64,000 nucleotides of DNA, taken from contig DASWWC010000062.1 in NCBI GenBank assembly GCA_036401055.1, forward strand, positions 1-64,000, in the 5' to 3' direction. The first letter of the stretch is position 1. The number at the start of each line of letters is the position of its first letter. This DNA comes from Pelomonas sp036401055 (GTDB lineage: Bacteria > Pseudomonadota > Gammaproteobacteria > Burkholderiales > Burkholderiaceae_C). Shown here one piece after another: positions 8,705 through 17,804 of this stretch. The notes under the pieces were generated by a model. That model made no database searches. It was not told the DNA's origin and saw nothing but the letters and a program-made list of their open reading frames with translations. Position numbers and translations under genes: made by a program.

Positions 8705-11700
8705 ATGTTCCTGTCCAACTTCAGCATCAGCAAGCCCGTTGCGACCGTCGTCATGGTCATCGGGCTGATGCTGGTGGGCCTGCTGGCGCTGTCCAAGCTG
8801 CGGGTCAACCAGTTCCCCGACGTCGAGCCGCCTGTGCTCGTCATCAACATCCCCTATCCGGGTGCCTCGCCCGAGACGGTGGAGCGCGAGGTCGTCAACC
8901 GCATCGAGAAGGCCTTGCAGAGCATCTCGGGCGTGGACCGCTCCAACTCCACGTCGCGCGAGGGCAGCGCCACCATCGTGCTGATCTTCGACTTCTCGAA
9001 GAACATGATCGAGGCGGCCGACGAGGTTCGCAACGCGATCAACTCGGTGCGCTACAAGCTGCCCACCGAGATCCGCGAGCCCATCATCACGCGGGCCGAC
9101 CCCGGTGCCCAGCCCATCCTGCAGCTGGCGCTGTCCAGCGACACGCTGACGCATGCCCAGCTCAGCCGGCTGGCCGAGGACCAGTTGGCCGAGCGCTTTC
9201 GCGCCATCCCGGGTGTGTCCGTCGTCAACGTGAACGGCGCGCTGCGCCGCGAGCTGTCCATCCTGCTGCGTGCCGACAAGCTGCGCGAGTTCGGTGTGTC
9301 GGTCACCGAGGTGCTGGGTGCCGTGCGCGCGCAGAACACGACCGCCCCCGTCGGCAAGGTGCGCGGCGCGCTGGAAGACCAGAGCATCCGCCTGCTGGGC
9401 CGGCTGGAGAGCCCGGCCGAGTTCGAGCAGATGATCATCAAGCGCAACGCCGGCCAGGTCATCCGCCTGGGCCAGGTGGCCGAGGTGCAGGATGGCTTTG
9501 CCGAGATGACCGGCTACAGCCTGCGCAACGGACGGCCCAACGTCGGCATCTCGGTGACGCGCTCACGCGACGCCTCCACCGTCAGCGTGGCCGTCGCGGC
9601 GCGCAAGCTGGTCGATGAGATCCGCAAGGAACTGCCCAAGGGCACGACCATGGACATCACGCAGGACGGCGGCGAGGACGCCGAGAACAGCCTGCACAAC
9701 GTGACCCACGCGCTGGTGTTCGGCGCCGGCCTGACCATCTTCGTGGTGTATGCCTTCCTGAACAGCTGGCGCTCCACGCTGATCACGGCACTGTCGCTGC
9801 CCACCTCGGTGCTGGCGGCCTTCATCGCCGTGTGGCTGATGGACTTCTCGCTGAACTTCATGAGCCTGCTGGGCCTGTCGCTGGCCATCGGCGTGCTCAT
9901 CGACGACGCCATCGTGGTTCGAGAGAACATCGTGCGCCACATGGAGCGCGGCAGCGACCGCGTGACCGCGGCGCGAGAGGGCACGGCCGAGATCGGTCTG
10001 GCCGTGGCCGCCACCACCTTCGCCATCGTGGCCGTGTTCGTGCCGGTGGCCTTCATGGGCCAGGGCCCGGGCCAGTGGTTCAAGCCGTTCGCGCTGACCG
10101 TGGTGGCCTCGGTCATCGTGTCGCTGCTGATCAGCTTCACGCTGGACCCGATGCTGTCGGCCTACTGGGGTGACCCCCCGGGCTACCACGAGCAGCCCAA
10201 GAAGGGCTTCGGCAAGCTGCTGCAACGCTTCAACCACTGGTTCGACGGCGTTGCCGACGGCTACGGCCACGTCATCGCCTGGGCGCTGCACCACCGCCGC
10301 TGGATGGCCGCTTTCGCGGTGCTGAGCTTCGTCGGCGCCATCGCGCTGCAGGGCAAGTTCGGCGGTTCCAGCTTCCTGCCCAAGGCCGATGCCGGCTTCC
10401 TGGTCATCGATGTGCGCAGCCCGGCCTCCAGCAGTCTGGACTATTCCAAGCTCAAGCTGGACGCCGCCGCCGCCCTGGCGCGGGCGCTGCCCGAGACCAA
10501 GGCGACCATGGCCTACCCCAACGCCAGCGGTGGACGCATCTACGTGGACATCGGCAAGAGCACCGAGCGCAAGCGCTCGGCGGACGACGTGGCCAGGGAC
10601 TTGCGCGAGAAGGTCGGGCGCCTGGTCGGCGCCGAGTACGTCGTGCTCGACGACCTGAACAACGGTGCGCAGAAGCCGGTGCAGATCCGCTTCTACGGCA
10701 CCGACAGCCGCAAGCTGCAGGAGCTGACGCTGGAGTTCCAGAAGACGCTGCGCGGCGTGCGCGGCGCCGTGGACGTGGGCTACTCCGAGCAGGACCCGCA
10801 GAACGAGCTGCAGATCGAGCTGGACCGCGGCCTGGCCAACCAGATGGGCATCTCGGTCAACGACGCGGCCCAGGCGCTGCGCGTGGCCTTCGCGGGCGTG
10901 GAGGCCGGCGACTGGATCGACCCCACCGGCGAGGCGCGTGACGTGGCCATCCGCCTGCACCCGGCCGACCGCGTGGACGCCGCCAACATCGAGCGTCTGC
11001 CCATCGCGGTGTCGGGAACCAACCGCATGGTGCCGCTGGACCAGATCGCCACGGTGACCATGGGCAAGGGCCCGGGCCAGATCCAGCATGGCGACGGCAA
11101 GCGCACCATCACGGTCAGCGCCAACGCCCAGGGCCGTTCGGCCGGCGAGATCACCGCCGAGGCGCAGAAGCTGGCCAAGGCCATCAACTTCCCGCCGGGC
11201 TACGGCATCGAGCTGGCCGGTTCGGCGCGTGACCAGGAGGTCGTCTTCACGGCCATGATCACGGCGCTGCTGTCGGGCATCGCGCTGATGTACTTCGTGC
11301 TGGTCATCCAGTTCAACAGCTTCACGGCGCCGCTGGGCGTCATGCTGTCGCTGCCACTTTCGCTGATCGGCGTGGTGGTGGCGCTGATCCTCACGCGCGG
11401 CACGCTGAACCTGATGAGCCTGATCGGCGTCATCATGCTGATGGGCCTGGTGGCCAAGAACGCCATCCTGCTGCTGGATGCGACGCGCCAGGAGGAGCGC
11501 GCCGGCATCCCGCGCGAAGAGGCGCTGATGCACGCGGGCCGCAAGCGCTTCCGGCCCATCCTGATGACCACGCTGGCGCTGATCGCGGGCATGCTGCCGG
11601 TGGCCATCGGCATCGGCGAGGGCGGCGAGTTCTACCGCCCGATGGCGGTGGCCATCATCGGCGGCACGATCACGTCCACGCTGCTGACGCTGCTGGTGGT

Positions 11701-11920
11701 GCCCAGCTTCTACGACAGCATCGAGATCGCCCGCGACGCCGCCATCGCCAAGTTCCACCGTCGCGTGCCGCGCTGGACGATGGCCGGCGCCTTTGTGCTG
11801 ACGGTGATTGAGTGCGTGCTGACGCTGCTGCTGGTGCGCTTCGTGTTCCGCATGATCGTCAAGGCCGGCCGCTTCGCGACCGGCCGCCGCGGCTCGCCTA
11901 CACCAGCCGCCCTGGGTTGA
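8705..11920 (+). CDS. RND multidrug efflux permease (HAE1/AcrB type)
   Basis: This is an inner-membrane proton-driven pump of 1071 residues. Twelve helices and two large periplasmic loops are evident. The fourth-helix proton-relay signature is visible as GVLIDDAIVVRENI, and the second-half signature as MLMGLVAKNAILLLD. An AGGAG ribosome site precedes the ATG. After the normal twelfth helix an extra hydrophobic segment of about 25 residues is predicted (roughly residues 1030-1055), beyond the usual C-terminus. The last 23 bases overlap the end of the convergent FAD enzyme gene. Confidence 0.93.
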   Translation: MFLSNFSISKPVATVVMVIGLMLVGLLALSKLRVNQFPDVEPPVLVINIPYPGASPETVEREVVNRIEKALQSISGVDRSNSTSREGSATIVLIFDFSKNMIEAADEVRNAINSVRYKLPTEIREPIITRADPGAQPILQLALSSDTLTHAQLSRLAEDQLAERFRAIPGVSVVNVNGALRRELSILLRADKLREFGVSVTEVLGAVRAQNTTAPVGKVRGALEDQSIRLLGRLESPAEFEQMIIKRNAGQVIRLGQVAEVQDGFAEMTGYSLRNGRPNVGISVTRSRDASTVSVAVAARKLVDEIRKELPKGTTMDITQDGGEDAENSLHNVTHALVFGAGLTIFVVYAFLNSWRSTLITALSLPTSVLAAFIAVWLMDFSLNFMSLLGLSLAIGVLIDDAIVVRENIVRHMERGSDRVTAAREGTAEIGLAVAATTFAIVAVFVPVAFMGQGPGQWFKPFALTVVASVIVSLLISFTLDPMLSAYWGDPPGYHEQPKKGFGKLLQRFNHWFDGVADGYGHVIAWALHHRRWMAAFAVLSFVGAIALQGKFGGSSFLPKADAGFLVIDVRSPASSSLDYSKLKLDAAAALARALPETKATMAYPNASGGRIYVDIGKSTERKRSADDVARDLREKVGRLVGAEYVVLDDLNNGAQKPVQIRFYGTDSRKLQELTLEFQKTLRGVRGAVDVGYSEQDPQNELQIELDRGLANQMGISVNDAAQALRVAFAGVEAGDWIDPTGEARDVAIRLHPADRVDAANIERLPIAVSGTNRMVPLDQIATVTMGKGPGQIQHGDGKRTITVSANAQGRSAGEITAEAQKLAKAINFPPGYGIELAGSARDQEVVFTAMITALLSGIALMYFVLVIQFNSFTAPLGVMLSLPLSLIGVVVALILTRGTLNLMSLIGVIMLMGLVAKNAILLLDATRQEERAGIPREEALMHAGRKRFRPILMTTLALIAGMLPVAIGIGEGGEFYRPMAVAIIGGTITSTLLTLLVVPSFYDSIEIARDAAIAKFHRRVPRWTMAGAFVLTVIECVLTLLLVRFVFRMIVKAGRFATGRRGSPTPAALG

Positions 11921-13301
11921 GGAGATCGAGCGGGTCCAGTGCCCGCTTGATCGATCGCATCAGCGCCAGGGCCGTCGCGTCCTTGCGTGCACTCAGCTCC
12001 TCGCGCTTGAGCCGACCGATGCCGTGCTCGGCCGAGATCGAGCCGCCACGCCGCTGCACGGCGTCGTAGACCCGCTCGTTGATCGCGGCCTCGTGCGCGG
12101 CCAGGAACCCGGCCGGTGCCACGCCGCGCGGCGCCTGCACGTTGTAGTGCAGGTTGCCGTCACCCAGATGGCCGAAGTCGATCACCGCGATGCCGGGCAT
12201 GTAGGCCTCAAGCAGCGCGTCCATCTCGGTCACGAAGCCAGGAATGGCCGATACCGGCAACGAGATGTCGTGCTTGATGTTCAGCCCCGCCTGTGCCTGC
12301 GCCAGCGGGATGGATTCGCGCAGATGCCAGAAGGCCTTGGCTTGCTGGATGTTCTGCGCGATGGCGGCGTCCTGCACGGCGCCGCGATCGAAGGCGGTCT
12401 CCAGCAGCCCCTCGAACACGCCGCGTGCGTGCTCGGCGCTCTCGGCGTCGGACAGCTCAAGCAGCACGGTCCATTCGGCGGCAGCCAGCGGGTGCGCGAG
12501 CTGCGGCAGCTCGCGCGCCACCAGCGCCAGCGACGCGCGGTTCATGACCTCGAAGCCGGTCAGCGCATCGCCCGCACGCGCGCGCGCCAGGCCCAGCAGC
12601 GCCACCGCATCGTCCAACGATGCACAGGCGGCCAGCGCGGTCAGCTTCTCCTTCGGCTGTGGGTACAGCTTCATCGTCGCCGCTGTGATGACGCCCAGCG
12701 TGCCCTCGCTGCCGATGAACAGGTCGCGCAGGTCGTAGCCGGTGTTGTCCTTGCGCAGGCCCGACAGGCCGTGCCAGACCTCGCCGGTGGCGGTCACCAC
12801 CTCCAGCCCCAGGCACAGCTCGCGCGCATTGCCATAACGCAGCACCTGCGTGCCGCCGGCGTTGGTCGCCAGATTGCCGCCCAGCGTGCACGAGCCCTCG
12901 GCCGCCAGGCTCAGTGGGAACAGCATGCCCGCGCCCGCTGCCGCCGCCTGCACGTCGGCCAGCACGCAGCCGGCCTCGGCGGTCAGGCTGGCGTTGGCGA
13001 CGTCGATGCCGCGCACCTGCTTCATGCGCGTGAGGCTGAGTACGAGTTGCCGTCCGCTGTCGTCCGGCGTGGAGCCGCCGACCAGGCCGGTGTTTCCGCC
13101 CTGGGGCACGACGGCCACACAGTGCTCGTGGCAGAGCTTCATCACGGCCGCGACCTCCTCGGTCGACGCCGGCCTCGCCACGGCCAGCGCGCGGCCCACA
13201 TAGCGCTTGCGCCAGTCGTTCTCGTAGGCAGCCAGGTCGCCACCGGTCAGCAGTCCCGGCTCGCCTAGCCGCTCGCGCAGGGCAGCGAGGAAATCGCTCA
13301 T
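11898..13301 (-). CDS. FAD-binding 2-hydroxyacid dehydrogenase (GlcD/D2HGDH-like)
   Basis: This is a 467-residue flavoenzyme of the VAO/PCMH family that oxidises a D-2-hydroxyacid such as D-lactate, glycolate or D-2-hydroxyglutarate; the exact substrate cannot be told from sequence. The FAD loop is visible as PQGGNTGLVGGSTPD, followed by LGGNLATNAGG and GSEGTLGVITAAT. The C-terminal metal and substrate site appears as FGHLGDGNLHYN, and EHGIGRLKREEL closes the domain. It is a single-chain form without a GlcE or GlcF partner here. Its ATG overlaps the stop of the upstream DUF2069 gene as ATGA. Confidence 0.88.
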   Translation of the reverse strand: MSDFLAALRERLGEPGLLTGGDLAAYENDWRKRYVGRALAVARPASTEEVAAVMKLCHEHCVAVVPQGGNTGLVGGSTPDDSGRQLVLSLTRMKQVRGIDVANASLTAEAGCVLADVQAAAAGAGMLFPLSLAAEGSCTLGGNLATNAGGTQVLRYGNARELCLGLEVVTATGEVWHGLSGLRKDNTGYDLRDLFIGSEGTLGVITAATMKLYPQPKEKLTALAACASLDDAVALLGLARARAGDALTGFEVMNRASLALVARELPQLAHPLAAAEWTVLLELSDAESAEHARGVFEGLLETAFDRGAVQDAAIAQNIQQAKAFWHLRESIPLAQAQAGLNIKHDISLPVSAIPGFVTEMDALLEAYMPGIAVIDFGHLGDGNLHYNVQAPRGVAPAGFLAAHEAAINERVYDAVQRRGGSISAEHGIGRLKREELSARKDATALALMRSIKRALDPLDLLNPGRLV

Positions 13302-13678
13302 GACGCCTTCGCGGCCGCCAGGCGCTGGCGGATCTGCGCGGTACAGGCGGTGAAGATGGTCAGGCCCAGCGCCACTTCGGCGACCGCCAGCCATTGGCCC
13401 GCACCGCTTTCGCTGGTGGAGCGCACCAGCCCCTCCATGATGTAGAGCCAGATGAACAGCGACAGCGCGCGATACGTGTACATGCGATAGCGCCACAGTC
13501 CCGGCAGCGGCAGCAGCAAGGGCAGCGCCTTGATGGCCAGCGTGCCGCTGCCCGTGGGTGAAAGCCACAGCTCCCAGGCCAGGCACAGCAGGCACAGCAG
13601 CGCGGTGCTGAGGAAGGCCAGTTGGCGCGACAGGCGTTCGCCGGTGCTGGGTTCGGTTCTTTCGAGGGCAGGGGACAT
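13298..13678 (-). CDS. DUF2069 membrane protein
   Basis: This 126-residue inner-membrane protein has about four hydrophobic segments, with the motif LWRYRMYTYRALSLFIWLY in the middle, matching the DUF2069 family. The function is unknown. In Burkholderiales it is often next to a YihY-type gene, as here, where the two are divergent with only 21 bases between start codons. It is translationally coupled to the FAD enzyme downstream. Confidence 0.82.
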   Translation of the reverse strand: MSPALERTEPSTGERLSRQLAFLSTALLCLLCLAWELWLSPTGSGTLAIKALPLLLPLPGLWRYRMYTYRALSLFIWLYIMEGLVRSTSESGAGQWLAVAEVALGLTIFTACTAQIRQRLAAAKAS

Positions 13679-13699
13679 AGCTGCGGCATCATAGAAGCC

Positions 13700-14989
13700 A
13701 TGTCCCCGACCCCCCCGTCTCCGCCTCCCGCCGACAACCCGGATGCGCCACTGGCCCGCAACCCCATCGCGTTTGCGAACGCCTTCATCGCCGACCTGCT
13801 GGCATGGCCCTGGCTGCAGACGCTGCACACCTTCCGCCAGCGTTTCCGCGAGGAGAAGCTGGGCCTGACCGCCGGCAGCCTGACGTTCACGACGCTGATC
13901 AGCCTGGTGCCGCTGCTGACGGTGATGCTGGCCGTCTTCACGGCTTTCCCGATGTTCTCCAGCTTCCAGTCGGCGCTGGAGCAGTACTTCCTGAAGAGCC
14001 TGATCCCGCCCAACATCGCCAAGCCGGTGCTGGCGTCGCTGACGCAGTTCGCGGCCAAGGCCAACCGGTTGGGAGTCGTCGGCCTCGTGGTGCTGGGCAT
14101 CACGGCGCTGGCGCTGATGCTGACCATCGACCGCACGCTGAATGCCATCTGGCGCGTGCAGCGCCCGCGCCCGATGGCCCAGCGCGTGCTGGTCTACTGG
14201 GCCGCGCTGACACTGGGCCCGCTGCTGCTGGGCGGCAGCCTGACGCTGACGAGCTACGCTGTCAGCGCCGGCCAGGGCTTCATCGGCAAGATGCCGGACA
14301 GTGTCTCCACACTGCTGGGCGGGGCCGACATCGTGCTGCTGGGCCTGGCCATGGCCGGCCTGTTCCACTACGTGCCCAACACGCATGTGCGCTGGCGGCA
14401 TGCGCTGCTGGGTGGCGTGTTCGTGTCCATCGGCTTCGCCCTCGCGAAGTCGCTGCTGGCCTGGTACGTGAAGAAGGTGCCCACCTACTCGACGCTGTAC
14501 GGCGCTTTTGCGACCGTGCCGGTGTTCCTGATCTGGGTCTACCTCGGCTGGGTCATCGTGCTGCTGGGTGCCATCCTGGCGGCCAACACGCCCAGCCTGA
14601 CCGGGCGGCTGCATCTGCGGCCCGGCACGCCGGGCCAGCCCATGGCGCTGGCGCTGGAGACGCTGCGCGAGCTGCAGCGCGCTCGCGATGCCGGCTGTAG
14701 CGGCCTGACCCATCTGCGCCTGGCCCGCGCGCTGCGCGTGGACCCGCTGCAGCTCAGCCCCATCCTCGATCAGTTGCTGGCCCTGGACTGGGTGGGGCGG
14801 CTGGAGGAGGACGGCGCGCAGCGCCTGGTGCTGCTGTGCGCGCCCGAGCACACGCCGGCCGAACCGCTGATCTCCGCCTTCCTCGCAGGGCGCCAGGGGC
14901 TGCTGGCCAACCTGTGGCGTCAGGGACAGTGGTCAGCCCTGACGCTTCAACAACTGTTGGTCACTGAGGCTGGAAGCCACCCGTCCTGA
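13700..14989 (+). CDS. YihY/BrkB-type inner-membrane protein
   Basis: This 429-residue protein belongs to the YihY (formerly called ribonuclease BN) family, whose biochemical function is unsettled. A proline-rich N-terminus precedes the family start FREEKLGLTAGSLTFTTLIS, then six helices to about residue 300, including VPTYSTLYGAFATVPVFLIW. The last 130 residues form a soluble domain (SGLTHLRLARALRVDPLQL) resembling a winged helix. ATG 13700 was chosen over the longer frame because upstream sequence is the divergent gene. Its end overlaps the convergent Bug gene by 29 bases. Confidence 0.87.
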   Translation: MSPTPPSPPPADNPDAPLARNPIAFANAFIADLLAWPWLQTLHTFRQRFREEKLGLTAGSLTFTTLISLVPLLTVMLAVFTAFPMFSSFQSALEQYFLKSLIPPNIAKPVLASLTQFAAKANRLGVVGLVVLGITALALMLTIDRTLNAIWRVQRPRPMAQRVLVYWAALTLGPLLLGGSLTLTSYAVSAGQGFIGKMPDSVSTLLGGADIVLLGLAMAGLFHYVPNTHVRWRHALLGGVFVSIGFALAKSLLAWYVKKVPTYSTLYGAFATVPVFLIWVYLGWVIVLLGAILAANTPSLTGRLHLRPGTPGQPMALALETLRELQRARDAGCSGLTHLRLARALRVDPLQLSPILDQLLALDWVGRLEEDGAQRLVLLCAPEHTPAEPLISAFLAGRQGLLANLWRQGQWSALTLQQLLVTEAGSHPS

Positions 14990-15917
14990 TGATCCGGGCC
15001 CAGGCTGCTGCATAGGCGCGCTCCCGCGCCGCGAGCTGCGAGGGGTTCATGTGTCCGACCGACAGGCCCAGTTCGGCCAATCGCGTCTTCAGGCCCGGCT
15101 GCGCGACGACGCCGGCCAGGGCGTTCGAGAAGCGCTCGACCACCGCCGGCGCCGTGCCCGCCGGCGCAAACAGGCCGTAGTAGGGCAGGTCCTCGAAGCC
15201 CTGGATACCCAGTTCCGCGAACGTGGGCACCTCGGGCAGCACCGCCTGGCGCTGCTGGCCCATGACGGCCACGATGCGCAGCTTCTTCTGCTGGTGGTTC
15301 ACGATGAGGTCGGGCACCGAGCCCACGCCGGCGCTGATCTGGTTGCCCAGCATCTCCGCGATCATGGGCGCGCTGCCGCGGTAGGGCACGCTGAGCAGGT
15401 TCAGCCCGTGCTTCTCGCCCAGCAGCTTGACGAGGAACTCCGGCACCGAGGCCGGCGCCGGCACCCCCACGTTGCCCTGGCCGCCTTGCTTCCTCACCCA
15501 GGCCAGATAGTCCGGCAGGCTGGCTGCGGGTGTACCACCCGACAGCGCGATGGCATTGGCGAAGGTGGCGAAGCCGGCCACCGGCATGAAGTCCTTGGTG
15601 GGATCGAAGCCGGGGTTCTTCAGCACCAGCGGCAGTATCGAGATCGTGTGGTCGTGGCTGACGAAGAAGGTCGTGCCGTCTGCCGGTGCGGCCTTCAGCG
15701 CCTGCGCGGCGAGCTGGCCGCCGGCACCGGGCTTGTTCTCGACGATGACCGGCGTGCCCAGCGACGCCTGCAGCGCCTCGGCCAGCAGCCGCGCGATGGC
15801 ATCGGTGCCGCCGCCGGCCGGGAAGCCGACGAGCAGCTTGATGGGCCTGGGATCCTGCGCACCAGCCGCCAAGGGCAGGGCGGCCAATGCGGCCAGAGCG
15901 GAACGACGTTGCAGCAT
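14961..15917 (-). CDS. Bug-family tripartite tricarboxylate transporter binding protein
   Basis: This is a 318-residue periplasmic binding protein of the Bug (TctC-like) family, greatly expanded in Burkholderiales and binding small carboxylates or related solutes. A signal peptide is visible (MLQRRSALAALAALPLAAGA), then the family hallmark IKLLVGFPAGGGTDAIARLLA and VENKPGAGGQLAAQAL. No TctA or TctB membrane genes are adjacent, so it may be an orphan that feeds a distant transporter or acts as a sensor. It lies just downstream of the XRE-cupin gene, 30 bases away on the same strand, so it may be co-transcribed with it. Confidence 0.88.
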   Translation of the reverse strand: MLQRRSALAALAALPLAAGAQDPRPIKLLVGFPAGGGTDAIARLLAEALQASLGTPVIVENKPGAGGQLAAQALKAAPADGTTFFVSHDHTISILPLVLKNPGFDPTKDFMPVAGFATFANAIALSGGTPAASLPDYLAWVRKQGGQGNVGVPAPASVPEFLVKLLGEKHGLNLLSVPYRGSAPMIAEMLGNQISAGVGSVPDLIVNHQQKKLRIVAVMGQQRQAVLPEVPTFAELGIQGFEDLPYYGLFAPAGTAPAVVERFSNALAGVVAQPGLKTRLAELGLSVGHMNPSQLAARERAYAAAWARIIRTGGFQPQ

Positions 15918-15947
15918 GGCGGGCTCCCAGGTTGGACCCGCGGGAGT

Positions 15948-16514
15948 CTACGGGTGCAGCACCACCAGCAGCGCCGTCGCCACGGACTTGGCCGTGTTGC
16001 GGATCGCATGCGGCCCGTCCACCGCATAGCGCGCCGTCTCACCGGCCTTGAGCTTGCTGGTCACGCCCTGGGCCGAGACCTCCAGGCTGCCGGTCAGCAC
16101 GCTCAGGTGCTCGCGCGAGCCGGGCTCGTGGGCCTGGCTGTCCAGCACGCCGCCGGGCTGCACGCTCAGCTCGTACCACTCGAACTGCCCCGCCAGCTCG
16201 ATGGGCCCCAGGATGCGCAGCTTGCACAGCCCGTCCGGGCTGGTCAGCCCCGGCGTGGCGTGGGCGGGCACCGTCTCTATGGCCGGCGCGGCCACGCGCT
16301 CGGTGCCCAGCAGCTCGCCCATGTCCACGCCCAGCGCATTCGCCAGCCGCCAGACCACGGCCACCGTGGGGTTGGCCTGGTTGCGCTCGATCTGCGACAA
16401 CATCGACTTGCTGACGCCCGCGCGCTTGGACAGGTCGTCCAGCGACAGGCCACGGCTGCCGCGCAGCGCCTGCAAGGCGGCGCCGACGCGTGGCGGTTCG
16501 GTGTCCATGTTCAT
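15948..16514 (-). CDS. XRE-family regulator with C-terminal cupin domain
   Basis: This is a 188-residue DNA-binding regulator. The helix-turn-helix lies at about residues 14-68 (LSLDDLSKRAGVSKSMLSQI then ERNQANPTVAVVWRLA) and a cupin effector domain at about 112-186 (WYELSVQPGGVLDSQAHEPG). The ATG at 16514 has an AGGTC ribosome site 5-6 bases upstream; another Met lies two codons later. It is divergent from kbl, and a perfect palindrome sits exactly between the start codons, so I infer it controls both itself and threonine catabolism. An amino acid or related carboxylate is a plausible ligand for the cupin. Confidence 0.85.
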   Translation of the reverse strand: MNMDTEPPRVGAALQALRGSRGLSLDDLSKRAGVSKSMLSQIERNQANPTVAVVWRLANALGVDMGELLGTERVAAPAIETVPAHATPGLTSPDGLCKLRILGPIELAGQFEWYELSVQPGGVLDSQAHEPGSREHLSVLTGSLEVSAQGVTSKLKAGETARYAVDGPHAIRNTAKSVATALLVVLHP

Positions 16515-16552
16515 GCTTGACCTGGATGGATGTTTTTCAGATACTGCACATG

Positions 16553-16575
16553 TGTTCGATATATCGAACATGTTC
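16553..16575. promoter_or_regulatory. palindromic operator between XRE-cupin gene and kbl
   Basis: TGTTCGATATATCGAACA (16553-16570) is a perfect 18-base palindrome. The overlapping GAACATGTTC (16566-16575) is also self-complementary, so TGTTC half-sites occur three times. The centre at 16561 is about 47 bases from each start codon. A weaker CAATTT/AAATTG pair follows at 16575-16589. It is most likely the binding site of the XRE-cupin protein, acting on both promoters. Confidence 0.65.
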
Positions 16576-16607
16576 AATTTACCAAATTGTGCACCAGGAG
16601 CGGCGCC

Positions 16608-17804
16608 ATGAGCCAAGCCTTCTTCCAACATCTGCAGACCGAACTGGACGGCATCCGCGCCGCCGGCCTCTACAAGGCCGAGCGCATCATCACGACGCCC
16701 CAGGGCGCCGTCGTGAAGACGACCGAGGGCCGCGAGGTCATCAACCTGTGCGCCAACAACTATCTGGGCCTGTCGTCTCACCCCCAGGTCATTGAAGCGG
16801 CACACGAGGCGCTGCGCACGCACGGCTTCGGCCTGTCGTCGGTGCGCTTCATCTGCGGCACGCAGGACCTCCACAAGGAGCTGGAGGCGCGCATCGCCCG
16901 CTTCGTCGGTTGCGAGGACGCCATCCTCTACGCCGCGGCCTTCGACGCCAACGGCGGGCTGTTCGAGCCGCTGCTGGGCGAGCAGGACGCCGTCATCAGC
17001 GACGCGCTGAACCACGCGTCCATCATCGACGGCATCCGGCTGTGCAAGGCGCAGCGGTATCGCTACGAGCACAACAACCTGGCCGACCTCGAACGCTGCC
17101 TGAAGGAAGCGAGAGAGAAGGGCGCCCGCTTTACGCTGGTGTTCACCGATGGCGTCTTTTCAATGGACGGCACCATCGCCCAGCTCGACAAGATCCGTGC
17201 GCTGTGCGACCAGTACGACGCGCTGCTGGGCATCGACGAATGCCATGCCAGCGGCTTCATGGGCAAGACGGGCCGGGGCACCGCCGAGCATTGCGGCGTG
17301 TTCGGGAAAATCGACATCGTCACCGGCACCTTCGGCAAGGCGCTGGGCGGCGCCAGCGGCGGCTTCACGGCGGCACGCAAGGAAGTCGTCGAGCTGCTGC
17401 GCCAGCGCTCGCGGCCCTACCTGTTCAGCAACACGCTGGCGCCCAGCATCGCGGGCGCATCGCTGGCCGTGCTGGATCTGCTGGAAGGCTCCACCGCGCT
17501 GCGCGACAAGCTGGAGGCCAACACGGTCTACTTCCGCGAAGCCATCCAGGCCGCCGGCTTCGAGATCAAGCCCGGCACCCACCCCATCGTGCCCATCATG
17601 GTCTACGACGCTGTCATCGCCCAGAAGCTCTCGGCCCGCATCCTGGAACTGGGCATCTACGCGGTGGGCTTCTTCTTCCCGGTGGTCCCGAAGGGCCAGG
17701 CGCGCATCCGCGTGCAGATCTCGGCCGTGCACGAGCGCGAGCATCTGGAGAAGGCCGTCGCCGCGTTCACGCAGGCCGGCAAGGAACTGGGGATCGTCAA
17801 ATGA
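16608..17804 (+). CDS. kbl: 2-amino-3-ketobutyrate CoA ligase (glycine C-acetyltransferase)
   Basis: This 398-residue PLP enzyme of the alpha-oxoamine synthase family cleaves 2-amino-3-ketobutyrate with CoA to glycine and acetyl-CoA, the second step of threonine breakdown. The PLP lysine is K244 in TGTFGKALGGASGG, the same number as in E. coli Kbl. The CANNYLGLSSHP and DECHASGFMGKTGRG motifs are intact. An AGGAG ribosome site ends 7 bases before the ATG. The stop overlaps the dehydrogenase start as ATGA, so the two threonine-pathway enzymes are coupled. Confidence 0.96.
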   Translation: MSQAFFQHLQTELDGIRAAGLYKAERIITTPQGAVVKTTEGREVINLCANNYLGLSSHPQVIEAAHEALRTHGFGLSSVRFICGTQDLHKELEARIARFVGCEDAILYAAAFDANGGLFEPLLGEQDAVISDALNHASIIDGIRLCKAQRYRYEHNNLADLERCLKEAREKGARFTLVFTDGVFSMDGTIAQLDKIRALCDQYDALLGIDECHASGFMGKTGRGTAEHCGVFGKIDIVTGTFGKALGGASGGFTAARKEVVELLRQRSRPYLFSNTLAPSIAGASLAVLDLLEGSTALRDKLEANTVYFREAIQAAGFEIKPGTHPIVPIMVYDAVIAQKLSARILELGIYAVGFFFPVVPKGQARIRVQISAVHEREHLEKAVAAFTQAGKELGIVK

